A stretch of 64,000 bases of DNA from Saksenaea vasiformis B4078 (taxonomy: Eukaryota; Mucoromycota; Mucoromycetes; Mucorales; Saksenaeaceae). Numbering within the stretch: the stretch's first letter is position 1; each line of letters begins with the position of its first letter. Shown piece after piece: positions 1 through 9,242 of this stretch. The translations under genes and the position numbers were made by a program. A model generated the notes under the pieces. The model had not been told where the DNA came from, searched no databases, and worked only from the letters and a program-made list of their open reading frames with translations. The DNA is taken from positions 62,001 through 126,000 of the forward strand of contig JNDT01002381.1 in the NCBI GenBank assembly GCA_000697055.1, in the 5' to 3' direction.

Positions 1-172
1 GACTACACAAGCTAGAGATACAAAGAAAGTGCATAGCTTAATCTTCTTGATCTTATACCAACAAGTAATGAAACGCAATTTGTTGTGACCGTGGTCAATC
101 AACATGCAGTACATCCTTCCTTTTTTTTTTCTTTTTTCTTCCTTCCTTTCTTTTATTCTTTTTCCAATAATC

Positions 173-1773
173 ATGCCACCACGTAAAAGAGAGTCCTCTG
201 CTGTTTCTGAAACACCTACTCAAGATGAGCAAATCGTCAGGAACATGTCGGATGAAGAAGGAGGCGAAGAAGATCAGGTAATAATCCATGTACTCGCTGA
301 AGTGTATCTCAACTTTGGATTCGAGACCTTTTATTCAGAAGTGGAAGTTCTACAGGTACATCCATATGTTTAATAAATTTGCTTTAACATCGAGCTTCTC
401 AGGGGCATGGCATCGGAATGGCAGATATCAATAAACTAAAGGGTGCAGGGATTTGGACTGTGCGGGTAAAACTCTCTCAGCTTTTCTTTTTTGCTCCAGT
501 TCCGTACAATTAAAGGGAAATATTAGGGCGTCCAAATGACAACAAAAAGAAATTTACTGAGGATTAAGGGCCTGTCGGAAACAAAGGTGGATAAAATCAA
601 AGAAGCAGCTGTCAAAGTTCAGGTATTAGTTCATCCATCTAACGAGTCATCTTCTCAGACAATAAAAAGACGTGTGGCTTCCTTACAGCCACTGATATCG
701 CCAAGTACAGGGAAAATGTCGTCCGCATCTCCACTGGAAGCAAACAGTTTGATGCACTGTTAGGAGGTGGTATTCAGACTATGTCCATTACAGAAGGTAC
801 ACAGAAATAAGAAAAGCGATAAAAAGATAATGTCCTATCCAATCTAGTCTTTGGCGAATATCGCACAGGAAAAACGCAGCTGGCCCATACCTTGTGCGTT
901 CAAGTCCAATTACCTCCTGAGAATGGTGGCGCGAACAGCAAAGCAGGCAAGGTCGCCAAATATTCTCTCTCGCAGTACTCACCTGCCAAACTTTTTTTTT
1001 TAGCTTACATTGATACAGAGGGCACATTTCGCCCTGATCGTATTCGCGCCATTGCCGATCGATTCGGCGTTGATCCGGACATTGCATTAGACAATATCAT
1101 TGTTGCACGTGCGTGGAACAGTGAACATCAGATGGAGCTGCTGACAGAAATCGCAGCCCATTTTGCTCAGGACAAAGGCGCATACCGTCTACTGGTAAAA
1201 ATAAAACATGTCCATGCCCTTCTGATTCATACATTACCAAGATTGTAGATTCAATTATTTCGCTATTTCGTTGCGATTATGCAGGTCGTGGCGAATTGGC
1301 TGAACGTCAGCAAAAGTTGAATCAGATGTTGAATCGACTGTCAAAGGTGGCAGATGAATACAATGTAGCTGTCTTTTTGACAAATCAAGTGTCCTCTGAC
1401 CCTGGAGGTACGCAGAGATCCTTATCCACGAGTTGAAAAAATAGATCAAATACAGGTGGTATGGTGTTCGTATCCGATCCGAAAAAGCCTGTAGGTGGCC
1501 ATGTTCTGGTAAGTGATCTGTTCGTGCTAGTTTCTTTTCTTCATGTATTTCAACTGTGTGATCCTTACTTTCTCAGGCCCATGCGTAAGTTACATAAAAA
1601 TGAAGGAAAACATGCTGCTCATTTTTTTTCGCCCTAGATCTGCAACCCGTGTGTACTTGCGCAAGGGTCGAGGGGAAGAACGCGTGGCCAAGATCTACGA
1701 CTCTCCCGATATGCCCGAGAACGAGGCATCCTATGTCATCATGGCAGGAGGAATAACAGACACAACTTTCTGA
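173..1773 (+). CDS. DMC1: DMC1-like meiotic recombinase, 11 exons
   Basis: RecA/Rad51-family recombinase that forms filaments on ssDNA and drives strand exchange in meiosis. Exons: 173-277, 326-355, 403-465, 527-622, 670-796, 848-946, 1004-1194, 1242-1407, 1456-1508, 1577-1584, 1638-1773; joined length 1074 nt, 357 aa. Seen: an acidic N-terminus (EEGGEED), a helix-hairpin-helix region ([24 protein letters not shown]), Walker [10 protein letters not shown] near residue 144, [22 protein letters not shown], and the C-terminal block GGHVLAHASATR followed by [13 protein letters not shown]. The MTTKR and DPKKPVGGH wording fits DMC1 better than RAD51. The ATG at 173 was chosen because the ATG at 104 adds only a T-rich, leader-like stretch. 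Two oddities are an 8-nt exon and a GC-AG intron at 947-1003. Its 3' end lies 61 bp from that of PHS1. Presence of DMC1 suggests a meiotic programme (inference). Confidence 0.93.
947..1003 (+). other. GC-AG intron in DMC1
   Basis: A 57-nt intron starting GCAAGG and ending in T-run plus TAG. Splicing AAA GCA G to CT TAC ATT GAT gives K-A-A-Y-I-D-T-E-G, the normal RecA-family wording. The GT downstream gives a frame mismatch, and reading straight through inserts 19 residues in the core. TACTCAC about 27 nt before the acceptor is a good branch site. Confidence 0.75.
1577..1584 (+). other. 8-nt micro-exon of DMC1
   Basis: GCCCATGC lies between CTCAG and GTAAGTTA, with flanking introns of 68 and 53 nt. 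It codes A-H-A of the conserved GGHxLAHAS motif, and the frame closes on both sides only if it is included. Confidence 0.9.
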
Positions 1774-1834
1774 ACAAAAGAAAACGACATAACGAAATCA
1801 TTGTAGCAAAATAGAAAGAAAAAATAAACCGTAT

Positions 1835-2705
1835 TTATTGCGCCTTCTTGGCTGTGCCACGAAGATACTTACGACGCTGGACGATCATGTGCGAGAACAA
1901 GATTGGCGAACCTGAAGCCGTGATGTGAGTTTTCCATCATGAGATCTCTGCATCCCAATTTACCTGGGAGATATAATAGACAAGCCGCGATCAATCCATA
2001 GAAATAGGCAGGGTTGTAAGCCTTGGCATAGGGCAGGGATTGATAAGTCATGATAAGTTCTGAGCAGATACCCATTGGATAAAGCACAACGAACATGCTA
2101 TAACGAGCCCAGACCAATAGACTTGGGACGGATGCAGCAAGATTGAACACGTAGTAAGAATAACGAATACATTCAGCAAGAGACCAAGCGATCATCATGG
2201 TGGAAAAGGACCAATGCGTGCGGATCTCAGGGAACATAGCATTGACAGGCCAGACCAAAAACAAGCGAGAGAGGACTTGCATCACAGTTGTCATCAATGG
2301 CGCGCGAACCAAACCTAAACAAACGATAAGTTTCCGTATAGGTTATGACTCTATTTTTACCCAGTGCAGCATGGACAACCTATGTCAAATCATGTCAACC
2401 ATCTTCTAAAAAGTCCTGAATGCGTCCAACTTACTTCAAACAAAGCAGCTGTTTGAACAATGGTCAAGACGGGCCAAACATGGTCAGCGACATGTTGGTA
2501 CTGGCCTCCCGAACGAATCAGTTCAGAAACGGTCAAGTACAAGATCGAGGCCCAACCAAGAAAGGACACCTGATTGTAGGCAATCAAGTACCATTGAGTA
2601 AGGGCACCAGGTTTAGACGTCGACGAGCTGCCTGTTTATCATGGAATAGGGTCAATTATCATTGAGAGCGGCTTATTAAAAGAAAAAAAGGAAACCTTTG
2701 GCCAT
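1835..2705 (-). CDS. PHS1: Very-long-chain 3-hydroxyacyl-CoA dehydratase (Phs1/HACD)
   Basis: Third enzyme of the ER fatty-acid elongation cycle; it dehydrates 3-hydroxyacyl-CoA to trans-2-enoyl-CoA for very-long-chain fatty acids and sphingolipids. Exons, 5' to 3' on the minus strand: 2696-2705, 2435-2631, 2361-2379, 1964-2314, 1835-1911; total 654 nt, 217 aa, about the size of yeast Phs1. Seen: a multi-pass hydrophobic protein with WYLIAYNQVSFLGWASILY, LFEVVHAALGLVRAP, the family signature FPEIRTHWSF, and ECIRYSYYVFNL, which carries the conserved Glu and Tyr of the active site. The C-terminus is basic (VQRRKYLRGTAKKAQ), like an ER-retention tail. The first coding exon is only 10 nt (M-A-K-G); it was chosen because the frame upstream of exon 2 closes at a stop. 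An internal exon is 19 nt. Confidence 0.9.
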
Positions 2706-4224
2706 GGCAAGATGCGTTGAATGAAGAAAGAAGAGACCGGAAGAAGAAAAGCAAAATAATTGCAAATTGACATATGAAAACCCGGCGGAAATCCAACCAG
2801 TTGTCAAGGCCCAAACATTGGGGAATCAAGTACTGCTTAATTGTGGCGATAATTGCCGAAGCGAAGACGAAAAGCGTGGTAGAATCCCCCAAAAACCACG
2901 CTTTATTCGTAGAAAAAATAGATAAGACTTTGTTATCTGGCGCAGCTCATATCTAGCAGACGCGCATGAATCCTTTCTTTTTGTTTTTCGGGAAGCGAGC
3001 GTGTCTAGAAGAAACGTCTGAATGAGGGCAGGCATTTTACCACATATTTTGTCTTCGGCAACCGTCGCCTTAACATTCGTTCCTACGCCTAAGTCTGGTT
3101 GCCTCCGCTCCGACTCCAGATCCATGTGGACGTTTTGTACCCCGGGTATGTGAGAACATGACTGTGACGTTGTTCTTGTTAGAAAACGTCTTGTATCCAA
3201 TTTTTAAACCGTCAACAGAACATGGTAAAGAAACGAAAAGGGACACACCTTATTGATAGTACTTCCGATAGTGTCGCACACATGATCAACGCCATTACTA
3301 ATCGATTATTCGTCTACTCCACCATCTATTTCTTTGGCAGTTGCTTTAGAGTCTTCTATATTATCAAAACTGGATTTGTAAGATTTCTTAATCATCCGAA
3401 TGGACCAACGTGAGATAGACATAATAAGATCTCTGGTCTGATTGCTCGATGATACAATAATTGTACACTGGCATTATAACTAAGATGGCGTCTTCATGAA
3501 CAAAACGAATATGCAAGTGACATGATTGGTGACGGGCTACTGATTTAAAAAAAAAAAGATGTCTTTGAACCACTGCCATTGATCCGATCATGCCACATCG
3601 CCTTTATTACGCCATCTGGCGCTGCCTACCATACTACTGTTGAGCACGTACTTTGCTTATATTGCCATATAGCTAATCGACATGCAATTAAATAAGTGAC
3701 ACTTCCTTCTATTTTATGTACATGAACATTTCAAATGGTTTCCTTTGCGACATGAAATTCATTAACCTGTTTCACTGATTACAATTATTACGGCACTGAT
3801 TCAGGTTAAATGGATGAAGCATTCTCACAAGAACAAATTATATATGCATTCTTGCGAATGGGTGAGTAATATAAAAAGTCTATCGCAAACAATCTGTAAT
3901 ATAAAACAGGTACTACAGCCAGAAACCAGTACAATAAGAGGTTGGTACAATAAAGAGTCGGTAAAGTTACCGTCAAAGTGAATACTAACGTTTTTTTAAA
4001 ACCGTAACAAAATCTGTACCGACTACTGACGATTCGGTGCAACATGTTATACTGACTTATAACAGCTCGCTACAGTACAGTTGTCAGTATAGTCGGTCCG
4101 TTATCAGGACCTTCTTATGCACTTAAAATAGAACCGACGACCAGATTAAAAATTGTCCTTTTAAGCCAAAAGGATGATGTGATTTATTGGTGAATCGATA
4201 GATAACGGTGAGAGTATGCTGAGA

Positions 4225-6080
4225 CTCTTAGCTGATGCAGCAGCAGCAACATGTCTTGGAAGAATGTGACGACTACATGACCATGACGGAGGCCGATGGT
4301 ATAGCTTTCAAGGGTTCGACTATTGGCACGATCATCAAGCAAAAAGCACTCGGCATCTTTTACAGGTAGAAGAACGACATGCCCGTTGAGATAGTCGTGT
4401 AGTCGTGAGAGTGAAATAGAAACTGGAGAACGAGGAATACAACGAAACCGAAGTGTAGGTGGAGTTTATTCTGGAATCAGAGCGAGAGATCAAGACTACA
4501 CTAGGTGGTGATATTTATATAACGCTGAGTCGCGTCAGTAACGGAGTTCCTGAGTCAGTTCAGATACATTTAATTAAACATCCGCTTATAATCGCCCTAG
4601 GCCATTTGATATAGCTGGGATACTACACCCGTATCGGACCAAGAACTGCACTGAGTGGCCTGTGGGTTGTCTTCCATCTGGGATTTAACCAATACAGACT
4701 TGGCCATGGAATTCCTGGACTGTACCAGAGACGAGCTGGAACAAGTATCTCGCCCCTTCGTTGACAAGCAAAGTTGCAAGCAATACCAACTTGCCACCTT
4801 GGTGGATCAAACGTATGACGTTGTCGTGTTGCTGATCGAAAAAGAACACAATTCTCAGAAGACCATCTCGTACATACATCAAATCAAGACAAGCTGCCTT
4901 GATACGGAACGATTGCTTGCAGCACTGGCCACATTGATCAAGATCATAGACACCACATGTGTTTCTGCTCGATCCTGATAACACGGCCCGGGTGACCGAG
5001 TATGATTTCAGTTACGCAAGTCTGGGCACCTATCCTCAAGTCATTGATTGATATTCACGGTGTAATTTCGCACGAAGATCGGAGAATCCAGCCCTGACCA
5101 AGGTATTGTTGGTCGCAAGCGCTCCTACAATGACGCCCGAGTTTGGGTTCAAGGTGGACTTGCGGCTGTTGTTTGATTTGCGCCAGAATGAACATGACCT
5201 GCTTGCTCTTGAAGCTGCAAAGGCGGGAGACGCATCCAAATTGTGCCATGACATTTGCAAATTGATGCGCGAGGGCGCATGTCCAGAAGTTTTGTAGATA
5301 TGAAATTGTTTTCCAAATCGAAAGATGACGAATAAGTATGCAACGTCTGAGCGGCCCGCCGATGTTCCAAGAAATATGATTGATTGAAATGGTCGCCGCT
5401 GTACGATAGTACAAACGTTTCTAAAGAGAACGCACTCATTTTATTTAGAAGGGTTCATTTGAAAGGGATGACGTGTGATGTGCGAACACGCAGCATTCAC
5501 TAAACTTTCAGACGTTCCGATGAGACATGACCATCCTCCGAGGCCAAGGATAATCTCGACGCTACGCTGCAGCACGTCTTCTTGAAATGTCATATGCAAA
5601 TTCCACTCTTGTCCTGGTACATGCAAACCAATGGTGTCGATGCGCATGCCGGCACAGTTTCATCTTGCCGAGGCTGGTTTTTATTTGGCACTACATGAAT
5701 CAAAAATCCCACTTTCCAAGAAACTTGGCGTCATTGCAGACCTTCAAAAAGGAATTCGTCATGCTCGTTTCCATTGTGTTTGATTTGGAACGAAATCCCC
5801 TCATGATCAAAAAGTCGATCGATTTGCTGGACTGCCGCAATGATTCGGCCATGAGCCGCCACGTCGATCCCGATGCTTGTCTCGATGCCAATGCTTCCCT
5901 TTCATCCACCTGACCAACCTTTTAGAACCCTCCACGAGGCCAAGCATCGTAAGCTGTCCTTCCTGCCCATTTGTTTGGCGCTGCAAACACCACCTCCGTA
6001 CCACCTGTGCCGTCTTCCCCGCACCATACCGGCTTAAAGCCCGACGAGTATGGTGGGGTAGCCATGGATGATGGCTTGTT
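4225..6080 (+). pseudogene. Decayed protein-coding remnant, family unknown
   Basis: Successive plus-strand fragments look like parts of one broken gene. They are about 4225-4365 (contains ECDDYMTMTEADGIAFKGST), 4655-4978 (107 codons, contains LIEKEHNSQKTISYIHQ), 5106-5272 (contains FGFKVDLRLLFDLRQNEHD), then after the repeat 5540-5690 (LQHVFLKCHMQIPLLSW), and shifted pieces to about 6080 (SKKLGVIADLQKGIRHARFH; GLKPDEYGGVAMDDG). In-frame stops and several frame shifts separate them, and the repeat copy at 5273-5537 sits between two fragments that could once have been continuous. I do not recognise the family. That the pieces belong to one gene is inference. Confidence 0.4.
5273..5537 (-). repeat. 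Dispersed repeat copy A (paralogue of 32046-32298)
   Basis: About 265 bp that align base for base with 32046-32298, apart from an 11-bp insertion (near 5489) and 13 substitutions, all of them transitions. On the minus strand both copies carry an ATG (here about 5439) followed by about 54 conserved codons (SLETFVLSYSGDHFNQSYF and a tail ending LLDMRP), plus about 90 bp of conserved upstream sequence. It may be the promoter and first exon of a multicopy gene or transposon protein; the family is unknown to me. Confidence 0.7.
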
Positions 6081-7905
6081 CTAATCATCTCCACACCGGG
6101 ATCGCTGCAGATTGCCACCTACTTGATGAAGAAGCATAAACACGTCCTCCATTTGCACATATATGCCACATTCACCTTTCTCCCCTGTATTCTCCCCATT
6201 GATGCCACAAAAGCTGCTGAAATAAATACGTGCTGACTCATACCATGAGATATCATTTCATTTGCTCGTGGCTCAAATTTGTGCAGCGTTTCCTCCAAGG
6301 TCAGTAAAAAGTGCGGCATCAAAGCTCTATCCGCGCCATTTTTTTTTTTTTTTTGCGCAGCAGGCCAATATTAGATTGGGCCTGTTCATTTTCCATTGCA
6401 TGATTTTCATTGGGGGGCCGCTTCTCAATCCTCCACATGTGGTTTCGGCAGAGTTGCTAAACAACATTTGCATTGGCACAACATTCTGGAAAAGTTTCCT
6501 CAAATGTAAAAAAAGGGCGTAGAAAAAAAAAAAAAGGAGGGTGGGTACATTGTCATTAATACTCGTCATCAACGGTTCTTTTTCTAAAAACTTCATTCGT
6601 TCAACTTTACTATATCAGCGCTCTTCTGCTATTGAAGGTAAAATACCGGAGGGCACCAGCCTACTGGACGTTCTCCCTGATGATCTTCTGGTGATCCAAA
6701 CGAAGCACCAGCACCAGGCACTCGGAGAAGCCGTTGTTTCTGGACTCTAGCGGGAAACAGGTCGCAGAGCTCCATGTCATGCAGGTTGTTCTCGCCACGC
6801 AGCAGCAGCATCATACATTACATTACGAAGAGCATTCTATCTCGGAAGGTTTTCTCTTTGCTTCATTAAAGTAGAACACGGGAAGCTTAAGGAATCCTTC
6901 GGGGGGCGATTTCGAGCACGGTCCTCGTAACTTTCGCGTTTCCGTTGGCGTTCGCCATTTTTGTCTACTCTTTATTCCAAGGGGAAGCGCAACTCCACGA
7001 GTGCTTGTCTCACCGGTCAACTTTCTTCGATGCTTGGATTGGCATGAAAATCTACCACTGCTTTGATGTACTGATGTATCGTTGCAAATCTTCAGCTCGT
7101 GGATGGTACCATCGCTTTGACGACTCTTTTTGAGGCGCCCCCGAGGAACGACCACCAAGAAGCGTAGCAGTTTCTTCTTCGTCGCAACGCACCCGTCGTC
7201 ATAGTGATTGTCCATACAAAATTGCTTGCTTGATGATCGATGATATCCACGGACGACGACGACGACGACGACGGCACTAGCGTTGTTGTCGATTTTGATG
7301 TCGATCCTGATGCTGATATACTGATACTGACGCTGTGTTACTCTCGTTAATATTCGGCATCGATCGGATAAGGAAAGCTTAAAATTTGTGTGGCTGGTTT
7401 TTGGGGAAGAGGTGAGAAGCGAAAAGGTGAGAAAAGAGAGTGTTAGCGTAGCACTCGCTACTTTTCTATTTTATTTGGTTTCCTCCCATCAATTTGTGGG
7501 TGAGATTTCCTCATTGTGGAAGTATTTTGTCGGCGGGTGACAGACGTCGTCACCCAGCTCAAAATACATGCTCAGTGTATATATAGAGTAAGAGTAGACG
7601 GTCGTTATGAAATCATGGCATCATCAGCCGTTATCCCGTTATGAAAAACATGTTCTCTCCAATCACGTTCTGTTGAAAAAAAAAATCGATTTTTTTTTTC
7701 CGCGAGAAAAAAAGTAATAGATATGATCCAGTTGAAAAAAATATAGAGAGAGAGAGAGAGTAAAACAAAGAAGAAAAAAAGTAACATAATCGAAAAAAAA
7801 ACAAAGAAGTTGAACAGAATGTTTCTTTCTTCTTTTTTTTTTTCCCCAAGTATGGTCATGAATAAAGTTATGAGGCTGGGAAGGACCAAATATTCGGATA
7901 TCATG

Positions 7906-9242
7906 CTACTTCTTCACCACACCTCTCCTTGCCTTATCGTCCGCTGGGGAATGGTCTGGTCTTGGAATGGCGTTGGTACCTGCGGGAGGTCCTGCATTCG
8001 AAGTTTGAGGCCAATATCCCGGATGCGCTGGTTGGTGTGGCATATAATGATGGGGAGGAGCTTGTTGATTCCCATAGAAAGGTTGTGGCATCTGGCCATA
8101 AGGTTGCTGTGATTGTTGTTGTGGCTGCTGATACTGTGCTGCGGCATTCATATAACCTGGATGTCCATAACTGTTATTGACATTCGACATTGGTTGACCA
8201 GGAGCTGCCGCAGCAGCTGCAGCCGCCGCTTGTTGTTGAGCAGCCACTTGTTGTTGATGAGTAGTAGCATAGGCCTGGGGTTGGTATCCTGCAGCGCTCG
8301 AGCCACCACCATATTGAGTGGATGCAGGCGCAGGCGGTTGAGCCGGGGCTGTATCCTAAAAAAAGGAAGAAAGAGAAAAGGATTGTTGGCATGCCATTTG
8401 GTATTTCATTGTTTCTTTATACCTTTTTCTCTTCATATGCCTTTTTATCGTCCACTCTAGGCGATCCTCCATTGTTGTTATATGTTGCATCACTCACCTG
8501 CTCGATTTCTTTTTAGTCATCATTTCTCTTTTTTTTTTTGACGCAAACTTACCGAAGATGATTCACCGGGAATCGGGTCAGGTGCATTCAGACAAGCCTG
8601 GATTAGATTCTTGCCCTCCGGTTTTGTCACGATCTAAAAAAGTGAATCACAATAGAATAGATATTCACCAATCAGCTATACACGATCTCTTGCGCTGTTT
8701 TTGGTTGTTTTCCCCTTACCGGCTACAAAAAAAAAAAAAAGAGAGAGAGAGAAAGAGAAAGTTAGAATCAAAACATTCAAGACACAATAAGAATCATAAA
8801 TAAATAAAAAAAATTTACCTGTAATTTCACTGTCGTAAATGTATACACCAAGCCAGTTTCCGAGACAACCAAAAGAAGTACCTGTGTGCCTGTCAAGGTA
8901 CTCAACTCATACGCCTAGTTAAAAAGTAGAAGAAAAAAAAATAGAAAAAAAAAATAAAAAAAATTAAGTTTCCCGTGCCAACGCGTTTTATTTTCTCACC
9001 TTTTTCATAATACCAGCTTTTCGCTTTGAGAAGGTGATGTGTCTGCGGTTCTTGTCTTCGATGTATTCAATCTTGATCTTACGTCTGCCTGAGCGTCTCG
9101 AGGGCTTTTCACTCTCGGAATCCTCGCCCGAGTCATTTTCGTCGTCGTCCATGTGTTTCTTGCCAGTCTTTTTCATCGAATCCACGGATGGTGTAGGTCT
9201 GGACGGCTCGCCCATGTCCGGATTGAGTTGGCTTGGGTTCAT
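7906..9242 (-). CDS. MCM1: MADS-box transcription factor, MCM1/SRF type
   Basis: Type I MADS-box DNA-binding factor of the Mcm1/SRF group; such proteins bind CC(A/T)6GG-like boxes with cofactors. Exons on the minus strand: 9000-9242, 8819-8914, 8720-8722, 8553-8633, 8423-8497, 7906-8355; 948 nt, 315 aa. Residues 1-50 are acidic and Ser-rich. The MADS domain spans about 52-107 (GRRKIKIEYIEDKNRRHITF, KRKAGIMKKAYELSTLTGTQ), and the SAM extension follows (LVYTFTTVKLQ-P-IVTKPEGKNLIQACLNAPDP). The C-terminal 150 residues are low complexity, with poly-Ala and Gln/Pro/Tyr-rich stretches typical of activation regions. The Pro at residue 114 comes from a 3-nt exon. The start at 9242 is the first ATG of the open frame. 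The symbol is by family resemblance; orthology to yeast MCM1 was not tested. Confidence 0.9.
8720..8722 (-). other. 3-nt micro-exon of the MADS-box gene
   Basis: CCG on the minus strand, preceded by a pyrimidine tract and TTTTGTAG and followed by GTAAGG. It codes the Pro of KLQ-P-IVTKPEG. SRF-family proteins keep a Pro here (KLQPMIT in human SRF, from memory). The flanking introns would be 96 and 86 nt, and the upstream one has a CTAAC branch site. Confidence 0.75.

Larger units (their letters stand above)
2706..7905. other. Gene-poor region with decayed coding fragments
   Basis: No intact gene is supported between PHS1 and the MADS-box gene. Plus-strand stretches at about 4225-4365, 4655-4978, 5106-5272 and 5540-6080 read like protein, with amphipathic helices and few rare codons, but are broken by stops and frame changes. 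One dispersed-repeat copy sits at 5273-5537. The parts at 2800-4200 and 6150-7600 hold homopolymer runs, a short GAC-type run near 7255-7272, and no domain I recognise. Confidence 0.55.

Noticed and set aside
104..172. Upstream ATG at 104 as the DMC1 start
   Set aside because: It adds a 23-residue hydrophobic leader coded by a T/C tract, unlike any DMC1; the ATG at 173 gives the family N-terminus.
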